In this document: piece by piece, positions 43,528 through 51,844 of the stretch | How positions within the stretch are numbered: the stretch's first letter is position 1 | How the letters are laid out: every line of letters starts with the position of its first letter | NCBI RefSeq assembly: GCF_008806595.1 | Contig: NZ_VZRB01000016.1 | Location: forward strand, 124,001-188,000 | DNA length: 64,000 bases | Reading direction: 5' to 3' | DNA from: Streptomyces luteolifulvus | GTDB taxonomy: Bacteria > Actinomycetota > Actinomycetes > Streptomycetales > Streptomycetaceae | Notes under the pieces: model-generated | Database searches by the model: none | What the model saw: the letters and a program-made list of their open reading frames with translations, nothing else | What the model was told of the DNA's origin: nothing | Position numbers and translations under genes: made by a program

Positions 43528-44301
43528 ATGGCCACCCTCCCCAACCCCCTCCCGAAGCTCGCCGACCTCGGCCTCGCACTCCCACCCGGGAAGCTCATCG
43601 ACGCGACCGACGACGGCCCTTGGCACGAGCCCTTGCTGTGGCATGCGGACGCTCCCACCGCCCCCGGCGGCTGGACGGCGCTGGAGCCCGCGCGGCGCAC
43701 CGCGGGGCTGCTGCCGGTGCTCATCGACGTCGGTGGCAGCCAGGGTGGGCCGGAGGACTGGGAGTTGATGCCCGGGGAGACGTCGTACCCCGGGGATCAC
43801 GATGCCGAAGACGTCCTCGCGGAGTTCTGGGAGGAGTGCGCGGCGGAGGAGGACGGCGAGTGGCCTGGCCTCGCACCCGCCGCCCACGACCTCGGCAGCG
43901 ACCCCGACGAGCTGGCCGCCGACATCGCCGACACGCTCGTACGGGACCGCTCCTGGCTGAAGGAGCCGCGCCTCGCGCTGGTCCCCGCGCGCCGCAGCGC
44001 CGACATCCCCGCGGTGATCGGCTGGTCGGGGCCGATGAACCACGAGAACGACGTCGCCCGGCTCTGCGCGGTGCTCCGTTCCTGGGAGGACCGCTTCGGG
44101 ACACGGGTCGTGGCACTCACCTTCGACCAGCTGGTCGTCTCGGTCGCGGCGCCGCCCGCCGGCCTGGCCGCCGCCGAGGACGTAGCGGCGGAGCACTTCG
44201 CGTTCTGTCCGGACAACATCCTCCAGAGCGGCGACAGTTCGCTGCGGTCGTACGCGGAGCGACTGGTCGGCCTGGAGGTCTGGTCCTTCTGGTGGGACTG
44301 A
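43528..44301 (+). CDS. DUF4253 protein
   Basis: 257 residues. It starts five bases after the DUF397 stop, so it may belong to the same operon. The C-terminal half matches the DUF4253 layout: MNHENDVARLCAVLRSWEDRFGTRVVALTFDQLVVSVAAPP, read in parts, then HFAFCPDNILQS and YAERLVGLEVWSFWWD. DUF4253 is associated with SMI1/immunity-type proteins in polymorphic-toxin contexts, but no toxin gene is near. Cytoplasmic, acidic. Confidence 0.85.
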   Translation: MATLPNPLPKLADLGLALPPGKLIDATDDGPWHEPLLWHADAPTAPGGWTALEPARRTAGLLPVLIDVGGSQGGPEDWELMPGETSYPGDHDAEDVLAEFWEECAAEEDGEWPGLAPAAHDLGSDPDELAADIADTLVRDRSWLKEPRLALVPARRSADIPAVIGWSGPMNHENDVARLCAVLRSWEDRFGTRVVALTFDQLVVSVAAPPAGLAAAEDVAAEHFAFCPDNILQSGDSSLRSYAERLVGLEVWSFWWD

Positions 44302-44305
44302 GGGA

Positions 44306-45523
44306 TCAGCGGCCCCGCAGTCCTCTCCCCAGCCGCCGCAGGCCCTCCCGGATCTGTTCCGGTGTCTGCGTCACGAAGCACAACCGCAGTGTCGAACGGT
44401 CGGGCTCACCGGCGTAGAAGGGTGCGCCCGGGACGTAGGCGACATCGTGCCGTACGACCTCCGCGAGCAGGGCTGTCGTGTCGTACGACTCCGGCAGCCT
44501 CGTCCACAGGAACATCCCGCCCTCCGGCCTGTTCCACACCGACCCCTCGGGCAGCGCCTCCGCGAGTCCCGCGAGCATCGCGTCCCGGCGCTCGCGGTAC
44601 ACCCCGGCGACCCGCGCGACGTGCGCGTCAAGGTCCCGGTCGGCCAAGTACCGTGCCGCCGCCAGCTGGTTGACGGTCGGTGTGTGCAGATCCGCCGCCT
44701 GCTTGGCGACCGCGCAGGCCCGGCGGAGTTTGGCGGGTGCCCGCAGCCAGCCGAGGCGCAGGCCCGGTGCCATGACCTTGGAGAAGGAGCCGAGCAGCAC
44801 GACCCGGTCCCAGGCTCCCTCGTGGGAGGCGATCCACGGCACGCGTTCGCCCTCGAAGCGGAGTTCGCCGTACGGGTCGTCCTCGATGATCCACAGGCCC
44901 CGGCGGGCGGCGACGGACGCGACGGCGGCCCGGCGTTCGGCGGGCAGGGTGCGGCCGGTCGGGTTCTGGAAGCTGGGGACGGTGTAGAGAAGCTTCGGCC
45001 GCTCGCGCAGCACCAGTTCCTCCAGCGCGTCGGGGTCGACGCCGTCCTCGTCGCCCGGCACGGGCACGACCCGTGCGCCCGTGAAGCCGAAGGCCTGGAG
45101 CGCGGCCAGGTAGCAGGGGTTCTCGACGAGGACCGTGTCTCCGGGTTCCAGCAGCGCGGTGGCCAGCAGCGACAGGGCTTGCTGCGAGCCGGTGGTGACC
45201 AGGACGTCGTCGGCGTCCGTGGGCAGACCGCGCGCCGACATCCGTCCCGCGAGCGCGCTCCGCAGGGCCGGCTCGCCCTCCGTCGTGGAGTACTGGAGCG
45301 CCTGCGCGGGCGCCTGAGCGAGGACGGCGCGGTAGGCGGCCGTGATCCCCTCCGCATCGAACAGCTCCGGCGCCGGCAGCCCGCCCGCGAAGTTGATGAC
45401 CTCGGGGCGTGCGGTGACGGCCAGGATGTCCCGTACCGGCGAACCACCGATCGAGCGGGCCCGTGCGGCGAGCGGGGGCACGGGGGCTGCGGCGTGGGCG
45501 GGCGCGGGCTCGGCGACGGTCAT
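44306..45523 (-). CDS. PLP-dependent aminotransferase (2-aminoadipate/aromatic type)
   Basis: 405 residues. Fold-type I class I/II aminotransferase: VINFAGGLPAPELF at the start, TTGSQQALSLLATALLEPGD, ENPCYLAALQAF, VPSFQNPTGRTLP, the PLP lysine in LLGSFSKVMAPGLRLGW and the terminal Arg in STLRLCFV. Close to the LysN/alpha-aminoadipate aminotransferase and MocR-related group, but without a helix-turn-helix domain. Substrate uncertain. Monocistronic; converges on the DUF4253 gene. Confidence 0.88.
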   Translation of the reverse strand: MTVAEPAPAHAAAPVPPLAARARSIGGSPVRDILAVTARPEVINFAGGLPAPELFDAEGITAAYRAVLAQAPAQALQYSTTEGEPALRSALAGRMSARGLPTDADDVLVTTGSQQALSLLATALLEPGDTVLVENPCYLAALQAFGFTGARVVPVPGDEDGVDPDALEELVLRERPKLLYTVPSFQNPTGRTLPAERRAAVASVAARRGLWIIEDDPYGELRFEGERVPWIASHEGAWDRVVLLGSFSKVMAPGLRLGWLRAPAKLRRACAVAKQAADLHTPTVNQLAAARYLADRDLDAHVARVAGVYRERRDAMLAGLAEALPEGSVWNRPEGGMFLWTRLPESYDTTALLAEVVRHDVAYVPGAPFYAGEPDRSTLRLCFVTQTPEQIREGLRRLGRGLRGR

Positions 45524-45795
45524 GACACGGCTCCTTCGGCTGCGGTGACGCGCGTGCCCCGCAGCCTAGAGAAGTACATGCCGTCTACAAGCAGGTTTCC
45601 GCGATACGGACGGTAGCCGGACCCAACCCGGTCCCGCGTCCCGTCCCGGCTGCTTGGGAATCGACGTCCCCGCAGGTCAGAGGCCATCCCGCCGTTCCGG
45701 CGTCCCGAATTCCCCGGTGAGTGTGGCGCGCGGGAGGGATCACCCCCCAGGCTGGGCGCAGACCCCGCACCCCGTCCTGATGGAGAGGGCCCCCC

Positions 45796-45984
45796 ATGTC
45801 CGCACACCCCGACCGTTCCCGCGTACGGCTGCTGTTCGCCGCCACGGCGGTCGCGCTCGCGGCGCTCACGCTGACCGCGTGCAAGGACGGAGAGGGCCTG
45901 CGCGACGAGGGCCCGTCATCGGCGGGCGTACCCTCCACCACAGCCACGTCCGGTTCGGAGTCCCCGCCGCCCGGTGACCGCTAG
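45796..45984 (+). CDS. Small lipoprotein
   Basis: 62 residues. Basic N-terminus (MSAHPDRSRVRLLF), hydrophobic stretch and lipobox LTLTAC near residue 29, then a Gly/Ser/Pro-rich mature tail of about 33 residues with no fold. Start preceded by GGAGAGG. Convergent with hemB, 20 bases apart. Function unknown. Confidence 0.7.
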   Translation: MSAHPDRSRVRLLFAATAVALAALTLTACKDGEGLRDEGPSSAGVPSTTATSGSESPPPGDR

Positions 45985-46004
45985 GCCCTGCCGACCCCGG
46001 TCCG

Positions 46005-46997
46005 CTAGGACAGCTTGTGCGCCACCTCGGTGGCCCAGTACGTGAGGATGTTCTGCGCCCCCGCCCGCTTGATACCGGTCAGCGTCTCCAGGATCGCCCG
46101 GTCCCGGTCGATCCAGCCCTTCTCGGCGGCGGCCTCGATCATCGAGTACTCGCCGGAGATCTGGTAGGCGGCGACCGGCACATCCACGGAGTCGGCGACG
46201 CGGGCGAGGATGTCCAGATAGGGACCGGCCGGCTTCACCATCACCAGGTCGGCCCCCTCCTCCAGGTCGAGGGCCAGTTCCCGCAGGGACTCGCGCACAT
46301 TGGCGGGGTCCTGCTGGTACGTCTTGCGGTCGCCCTGGAGCGACGAGGCGACGGCCTCGCGGAACGGCCCGTAGAACGCGGAGGCGTACTTGGCGGTGTA
46401 GGCGAGGATCGCGACGTCCTCGCGTCCGATCTGGTCGAGGGCGTCCCGGACGACCCCGATCTGGCCGTCCATCATCCCGCTGGGCCCGACGACATGCGCG
46501 CCGGCGTCGGCCTGGACCTGGGCCATCTCGGCGTACCGCTCCAGCGTGGCGTCGTTGTCGACGCGGCCCTGCTCGTCGAGCACCCCGCAGTGTCCGTGGT
46601 CCGTGGTCTCGTCGAGGCACAGGTCGGACATGACGAGCAGGTCGTCCCCGACCTCGGCCCGTACATCACGGATCGCGACCTGGAGGATCCCGTCCGGATC
46701 GGTCCCGGGCGTGCCGAGCGCGTCCTTCTTCGACTCCTCGGGCACGCCGAAGAGCATGATCCCGGAGATCCCGGCCGCCACGGCCTCCGCGGCCGCCTTC
46801 TTCAGGCTGTCCCGGGTGTGCTGCACGACCCCGGGCATCGCGGCGATCGGCACCGGCTCGCTCACGCCCTCCCGCACGAACGCGGGCAGGATGAAGTCGG
46901 CGGGGTGCAGCCGGGTCTCGGCGACCATGCGCCGCATGACAGGGGTGGTGCGCAGCCGCCGGGGACGCGTACCGGGGAAGGATCCGTACTTCGTCAT
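46005..46997 (-). CDS. hemB: Porphobilinogen synthase (delta-aminolevulinate dehydratase)
   Basis: 330 residues. Both Schiff-base lysines are present, in AYTAKYASAFYGPFREA and DLVMVKPAGPYLD. The metal site reads SDLCLDETTDHGHCG, that is, one Cys of the usual CxC is Asp, as in the mixed or magnesium-type enzymes. It condenses two 5-aminolevulinates to porphobilinogen, the substrate of the HemC encoded at 51841. The gene is about 3 kb from the hemD end of rex-hemACD, on the same strand. Confidence 0.96.
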   Translation of the reverse strand: MTKYGSFPGTRPRRLRTTPVMRRMVAETRLHPADFILPAFVREGVSEPVPIAAMPGVVQHTRDSLKKAAAEAVAAGISGIMLFGVPEESKKDALGTPGTDPDGILQVAIRDVRAEVGDDLLVMSDLCLDETTDHGHCGVLDEQGRVDNDATLERYAEMAQVQADAGAHVVGPSGMMDGQIGVVRDALDQIGREDVAILAYTAKYASAFYGPFREAVASSLQGDRKTYQQDPANVRESLRELALDLEEGADLVMVKPAGPYLDILARVADSVDVPVAAYQISGEYSMIEAAAEKGWIDRDRAILETLTGIKRAGAQNILTYWATEVAHKLS

Positions 46998-47054
46998 GCA
47001 CCTACGCTACGCCCGCCCCAGGGGCACCTTTGCCGACGCCCTGTCGACCGGCTC

Positions 47055-48419
47055 TCACGGCGTGAGGTAGGTGTGGAAGACGTTCTCCGGGTCGTGGGCG
47101 GCCTTCAGCGCCCGCAGCCGCTCCCAGTCGTCCGGGGTGTAGGACCGCCGGGCCCGGGTCGCGTCGGCGGTGAGGTCGGCCTCGGCGATGTAGTGGCCGG
47201 TCCCGTAGGGCTCGACGGTCCGCATGGTGTCCCGCAGCCAGCGGATGTTGGCTGCGTCCTCGGCCGGGTCGTCCCAGATCGCGAAGGGGGCGATGTAGTT
47301 CTCGCCCAGGACCGAGAAGGCCATGTCGAGGGAGAGGGTGCGGTCCCGCGAGGCGGGCCACAGGGGCGCGAGGACGAGCGACTGCTCGGAGGGGGCTTCG
47401 GCGACCTGAGCGGCGAGCGCGGGCAGCAGGATGTCGAGGGCGGTGTCCGACCACAGGGTGTCCACCACGTTGCGGTGGCCCCGGGGCCAGAAGTCGGACG
47501 AGGTGCCGTACAGGTCCTCGAAGGTCTTCGGCTCGTCCGTCTTCTGGAAGAGGGCGCGTTCGGCGAACGGGCAGGCCCGCAGCGGTTGCAGGCAGCGGAC
47601 GGCCTCCTCGCGCGTGCGGGCGAAGGCGGTGCCGGTGAAGCTGATCACCTTGGGTCGCTCGGTCGCCGCCGTGATGTCCGGGGAGGCGGTCGCGAGCATG
47701 AACGACGCCTCGACGTTCGCCGGAAGCCGCCGGGCTGCCGTGGTGGCCCAGCGGGTGACCGGTTCGACGTCGGCGAGGGGGAAGACGTACGTGGTCTCCG
47801 CAACGGCCGTCGGGAGGGCGTGCAGGGTCACGTGGAAACGGGTGGCGACGGCGAAGAAGCCGGGGCCGGCGCCGCACGCGGCCCAGAAGAGATCGGGGTT
47901 CTCGTGCAGGCTGCAGGTGAGGGCGGTGCCGTCCGCCGTGACCACCTCGACCGCCCGCACACTGGCGGCGGCCGGTCCGAGGGCGCCGGAGTTCCAGCCG
48001 AGACCGCCGCTGAGGAGAAAGCCGCCCAGCGCGACGGGCCCACAGTGCCCGGCGGGAAAGGCGAGACCGTACGGAGCGAGCGCGGCGACGAACTCGCGTC
48101 CGCTGAGGGCGGGTTGAAGGGTCGCGGTGCGTGAAACCGGGTCGATCTCGCAGCCGTTGAGGGCCGAGAGGTCGATGAGCATACCGCCGTCACGCAGGGG
48201 TGAGCCGCACCAGCTGTGTCCATGGGAGCGCAGGGCGATCCGGTGCCCCTCGGAGCGGGCCAGCCGGACGGCGGCCGGGACGTCCCGGTCCGAGGCGACC
48301 CGGACGATCAGATCGGGAAAGCGCTGCGGCTTGAGGTCGTTCCACAGCATCTCCGCCCAGACGCCGTCGTAGGCGGGGTCGCCCCGCCGGACGACAGCCC
48401 CCTCGATTTCTTCGCTCAT
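47055..48419 (-). CDS. FAD-binding oxidoreductase (berberine-bridge family)
   Basis: 454 residues. FAD-linked oxidase N-terminal (PCMH-type) domain: GHRIALRSHGHSWCGSPLRDGGMLIDLSALNG, where the His before SW is the usual site for covalent flavin. The Cys used in bicovalent enzymes is replaced (FPAGHCGPVALGGFLLSGG retains the glycine loop). C-terminal BBE segment YTPDDWERLRALKAAHDPENVF. No signal peptide. Secondary-metabolite tailoring or sugar oxidation are both possible. Starts nine bases after the ABM-protein gene, so the two form an operon. Confidence 0.88.
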   Translation of the reverse strand: MSEEIEGAVVRRGDPAYDGVWAEMLWNDLKPQRFPDLIVRVASDRDVPAAVRLARSEGHRIALRSHGHSWCGSPLRDGGMLIDLSALNGCEIDPVSRTATLQPALSGREFVAALAPYGLAFPAGHCGPVALGGFLLSGGLGWNSGALGPAAASVRAVEVVTADGTALTCSLHENPDLFWAACGAGPGFFAVATRFHVTLHALPTAVAETTYVFPLADVEPVTRWATTAARRLPANVEASFMLATASPDITAATERPKVISFTGTAFARTREEAVRCLQPLRACPFAERALFQKTDEPKTFEDLYGTSSDFWPRGHRNVVDTLWSDTALDILLPALAAQVAEAPSEQSLVLAPLWPASRDRTLSLDMAFSVLGENYIAPFAIWDDPAEDAANIRWLRDTMRTVEPYGTGHYIAEADLTADATRARRSYTPDDWERLRALKAAHDPENVFHTYLTP

Positions 48420-48428
48420 GATGGCTCC

Positions 48429-49406
48429 TCAGCCGGTCGTGAGCCCGAAAATCAGGATGCACAGCGCCCAGCACAACACCACGAGGACGGTCCCGACCAC
48501 CTGGGTGCGCGCGGACAGGGCGCGGCTCGGCACCAGCCAGAAGGCAAGCCCCCGGTTGACCAGGGGCATCAGCAGCCAGGTCAGCGCGGAGACGCTCAGC
48601 AGGTTGCCGACGAAAAGGGACAGATAGCCGCGGACTCCGGCGTCGTCGAGCGCATCACCGACCGTCAGATTCAGCACCATCACCGTGGGATACAGGGCCA
48701 GCAGCACGGACATGGCCTGTTTCCAGTTGGGCGGGGCCCCGCCCTCGGCGTCCTCCCCGAAGCGGAACCAGCCGCTGAACGCCGACCCCACCTTGTGCAC
48801 GTCGTAGGCGGAGAAGTAGTTCTCGCCCTCGGCGAGAAGCCTGGCGCGGACGTCGGACCCGAGCCACTGGTCGAGGTGCTGACGAGTGTCGAAGCGGAAG
48901 ATGACGACCCAGTTGTCCTGGATTCCCGCGACCGGCTTGAACAGCTCGGTGCCCATGAAACCGGGGAACTTCCCCTGAGCCTTGAGGACTTTGTCCTGCC
49001 AGCGTGCGAAGTCCTCCTCGTGGCCGGGCAGTACATGGTGGGAGATGACCGCCGTGACGGCTGCCTCCTCGGTCGCCGCGGCCTCGTCACCGGCGAGGAC
49101 CTCCTGCGCGGGTGCCCCCTCGAACAGCGGACGGCCCTCGGCGAGCAGTTGCCGGCGCTCACCGGACTCCAGCCAGGTGGTGAGCTGGTCGATGCGGCCG
49201 AAGCGGAAGACCACCACCCATGCGCGTTCGTCACCGACGCCCGGGGGGTACATCTCCGTCCCCTCGAATCCGTCGAATGCGCGCACGGCCCGGTTGGTCC
49301 GCTCCTGCCAGCGTTGGTAGTCGTCCTCGTGGCCTTCCCGCACTTTCTGGGAGGTCACCACCGTCGCACCGTGGCCGTCGGGGGCCCGGATTGCACTGAC
49401 ACCCAT
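48429..49406 (-). CDS. Double ABM-domain membrane protein
   Basis: 325 residues. Two tandem antibiotic-biosynthesis-monooxygenase (ABM) domains, at about residues 15-100 (TVVTSQKVREGHEDDYQRW ... EGTEMYPP ... VVVFRF) and 115-195 (AVISHHVLPGHEEDFARWQDKV ... MGTELFKP ... VVIFRFD). A C-terminal membrane part follows, with three helices (MSVLLALYPTVMVLNLTV, LFVGNLLSVSALTWLLM, VVGTVLVVLCWALCILIF). The ABM half is likely cytoplasmic. Upstream of the flavin oxidoreductase gene. Whether the domains act as monooxygenase, hydrolase or only as binding modules is unknown. Confidence 0.88.
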   Translation of the reverse strand: MGVSAIRAPDGHGATVVTSQKVREGHEDDYQRWQERTNRAVRAFDGFEGTEMYPPGVGDERAWVVVFRFGRIDQLTTWLESGERRQLLAEGRPLFEGAPAQEVLAGDEAAATEEAAVTAVISHHVLPGHEEDFARWQDKVLKAQGKFPGFMGTELFKPVAGIQDNWVVIFRFDTRQHLDQWLGSDVRARLLAEGENYFSAYDVHKVGSAFSGWFRFGEDAEGGAPPNWKQAMSVLLALYPTVMVLNLTVGDALDDAGVRGYLSLFVGNLLSVSALTWLLMPLVNRGLAFWLVPSRALSARTQVVGTVLVVLCWALCILIFGLTTG

Positions 49407-49466
49407 GCGGAGTAGTCTAGTTCAGAGGGGAGTTATCGGACAAACGGGGCATCTGGAGGGTCCGAC

Positions 49467-50033
49467 ATGGGTCACAAGGAGTTCCTTGCCGAAGCGGTAC
49501 GCCTGGCCACCGAATCCGTCGAGATGAACTACGGCGGTCCCTTCGGTGCCGTGATCACCCGGGACGGCGACATCGTGGCCCGCGGACAGAACCGTGTTCT
49601 GCTCACCGGCGACCCCACCGCGCACGCCGAGGTGGAGACCATACGCAAGGCCGTGCAGGTCCTCAACCCCGAGGCTCCCTCGATCGCGCCGGAGCACCAG
49701 AACGAGAGCACCCTCGCCTATGTGCCGCGCCCCGACGGCTCCCCCGACCCCGTGCCGGAGCGGGCCAGGATGCTCCAGGGCTGCTCGATCTACATCAGCG
49801 GCGCGCCCTGCCCGATGTGCATGAGCGCCATCTACTGGTCGCGGATCGACGAGGTGTACTACAGCTGCGATCTGCACGCCACCCGGGAGATCGGCTTCGA
49901 CGACGCCTTCCAGTACGAGGACTTCCGAAAGCCCCTCGACCAGCGCCGCATCCACGTCGAGCAGATCCACCCCGAACTGGGCGCCCAGGCCTACGAAGCC
50001 TGGTCGGGCAAGCCCGACCGGCACCCCTACTGA
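49467..50033 (+). CDS. Nucleoside/guanine deaminase family protein
   Basis: 188 residues. Zinc deaminase signature: HAEVETIRK (His ligand and proton-shuttling Glu) and PCPMCMSAIYWSRID (two Cys ligands). YYSCDLHATREIGFDDAFQYED fits the guanine-deaminase subgroup more than tRNA adenosine deaminase (TadA). It would deaminate a purine or nucleoside in salvage. Divergent from the ABM gene, with 60 bases between. Confidence 0.9.
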   Translation: MGHKEFLAEAVRLATESVEMNYGGPFGAVITRDGDIVARGQNRVLLTGDPTAHAEVETIRKAVQVLNPEAPSIAPEHQNESTLAYVPRPDGSPDPVPERARMLQGCSIYISGAPCPMCMSAIYWSRIDEVYYSCDLHATREIGFDDAFQYEDFRKPLDQRRIHVEQIHPELGAQAYEAWSGKPDRHPY

Positions 50034-50052
50034 CGCGGGGTACACGGGGGTT

Positions 50053-50089
50053 GCGGCGAGGAGAGTCGTCCGGGCGACCTCCTCGCCGC
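50053..50089. terminator. Long bidirectional hairpin between the deaminase gene and hemD
   Basis: GCGGCGAGGAG and CTCCTCGCCGC (11 bp) enclose a second stem GTCG/CGAC with loop TCCGGG. It lies 20 bases after the deaminase stop and 49 bases from the convergent hemD stop. Confidence 0.75.
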
Positions 50090-50137
50090 TGCGTCGACGT
50101 CAGGCCGTCGTACGACGCTCAGGCCCGCGTACGGCGC

Positions 50138-51844
50138 TCAGGTCGTCGTACGACGCCGGCGAGCCCCCGGCCGCCGCTCGCTGGGCCGGGTGACCGGGTC
50201 CCCCGCCTCCAGGGCCGCGGTCCTGCGCCGCAGACCGAAGTCGGCGAGCGCCTCCGCCAGCTTGTGCACGGACGGCTCGGGCGCCATCACATCGACCCGG
50301 AGCCCGTGCTCCTCCGCGGTCTTCGCCGTGGCCGGCCCGATGCACGCGATCACGGTCACGTTGTGCGGCTTTCCGGCGATGCCCACCAGGTTGCGCACGG
50401 TGGAGGACGACGTGAAGAGCACAGCGTCGAACCCGCCGCCCTTGATCGCCTCGCGTGTCTCCGCCGGCGGCGGCGAGGCACGCACGGTCCGGTAGGCGGT
50501 GACGTCGTCGACCTCCCAGCCCAGCTCGATCAGCCCGGCCACCAGGGTCTCGGTCGCGATGTCGGCCCGCGGCAGGAACACCCGGTCGATGGGGTCGAAG
50601 ACGGGGTCGTACGGCGGCCAGTCCTCCAGCAGACCGGCGGCCGACTGCTCACCGCTCGGCACCAGATCCGGCTTCACACCGAAGGCGACGAGGGCCTTCG
50701 CGGTCTGCTCGCCGACCGCGGCGACCTTGATGCCGGCGAACGCGCGGGCGTCGAGCCCGTACTCCTCGAACTTCTCGCGCACGGCCTTGACCGCGTTGAC
50801 CGACGTGAAGGCGATCCACTCGTACCGCCCGGTCACCAGTCCCTTGACCGCCCGCTCCATCTGCTGCGGCGTGCGCGGCGGTTCGACGGCGATCGTCGGC
50901 ACCTCGTGCGGCACGGCGCCGTAGGAACGCAACTGGTCGGAGAGCGAGGCCGCCTGCTCCTTCGTCCGCGGCACGAGCACCTTCCAGCCGAACAGCGGCT
51001 TGGACTCGAACCACGAGAGCTGCTCACGCTGAGCCGCGGCGGAACGCTCACCGACCACGGCTATGACCGGCCGGCCGCCCTCCGGGGACGGCAGGGCCTT
51101 CGCCTGCTTCAGCGTCTGGGCGACGGTGCCGAGCGTGGCGGTCCAGGTGCGCTGACGCGTGGTCGTACCGGCGACGGTGACCGTCATCGGGGTGTCGGGC
51201 TTGCGACCGGCGGACACCAGTTCGCCCGCGGCGGCGGCCACGGAGTCCAGCGTGGTGGACACCACGACGGTTCCGTCCGACGCCCCGACCTCGGTCCAGC
51301 AGCGGTCCGACGCCGTGCGGGCGTCCACGAACCGTACGTCCGCGCCGTGCGCGTCGCGCAGCGGCACACCCGCGTAGGCGGGCACGCCGACGGCCGCGGC
51401 GACACCGGGCACGACCTCGAACGGCACACCGGCGGCGGCGCAGGCGAGCATTTCCTCGGCCGCGTACGTATCCAGTCCCGGGTCCCCGGACACCGCACGG
51501 ACGACCCGCCTGCCACCGCGCGCGGCCTCCATGACAAGATGTGCGGCATCCCTCACAGCAGGGACCCCAGCGGTTGTTGACGCTCCGTCAACAACCGTGA
51601 GCTGAGGCGTGCCTGTGCCCGGAACCGGGTCGGAGGCAGGGTCCGCGTCCGTGGTCACCACGGAGACGCCCTGTCTGGCATGCACACGTACGACGTCGAG
51701 CACTTCGTGCTCGGCGACGAGGACGTCCGCGTTCGCCAGCGCCTCCACGGCGCGCAGAGTCAGCAGTCCCGGATCCCCGGGTCCGGCACCGAGGAAGGTG
51801 ACGTGCCCGTGTTCCGGACCGGCGGGAAAGGCGGTGGGGCTCAC
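50138..51844 (-). CDS. hemD: Uroporphyrinogen-III synthase fused to an uroporphyrinogen-III methyltransferase-like domain
   Basis: 568 residues from the GTG at 51844, which overlaps the hemC stop (GTGA). N-terminal tetrapyrrole methylase-like domain (VTFLGAGPGDPGLLTLRAVE; residues 1-270) and C-terminal HemD domain (residues 300-550: VLVPRTKEQAASLSDQLRSY, WIAFTSVNAVKAVREKF, DAVLFTSSSTVRNLVG). HemD closes and inverts ring D to give uroporphyrinogen III. The methylase active-site loop reads GDPGLDTYAAEE instead of GDPxxFGRGGEE, so that half may be inactive or altered. Last gene of rex-hemACD; the frame ends in a basic tail. Confidence 0.93.
   Translation of the reverse strand: MSPTAFPAGPEHGHVTFLGAGPGDPGLLTLRAVEALANADVLVAEHEVLDVVRVHARQGVSVVTTDADPASDPVPGTGTPQLTVVDGASTTAGVPAVRDAAHLVMEAARGGRRVVRAVSGDPGLDTYAAEEMLACAAAGVPFEVVPGVAAAVGVPAYAGVPLRDAHGADVRFVDARTASDRCWTEVGASDGTVVVSTTLDSVAAAAGELVSAGRKPDTPMTVTVAGTTTRQRTWTATLGTVAQTLKQAKALPSPEGGRPVIAVVGERSAAAQREQLSWFESKPLFGWKVLVPRTKEQAASLSDQLRSYGAVPHEVPTIAVEPPRTPQQMERAVKGLVTGRYEWIAFTSVNAVKAVREKFEEYGLDARAFAGIKVAAVGEQTAKALVAFGVKPDLVPSGEQSAAGLLEDWPPYDPVFDPIDRVFLPRADIATETLVAGLIELGWEVDDVTAYRTVRASPPPAETREAIKGGGFDAVLFTSSSTVRNLVGIAGKPHNVTVIACIGPATAKTAEEHGLRVDVMAPEPSVHKLAEALADFGLRRRTAALEAGDPVTRPSERRPGARRRRTTT

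Noticed and set aside
43528..44301. Polymorphic-toxin immunity gene
   Set aside because: DUF4253 occurs in such settings, but no toxin or secretion gene is adjacent, so only DUF membership is stated.
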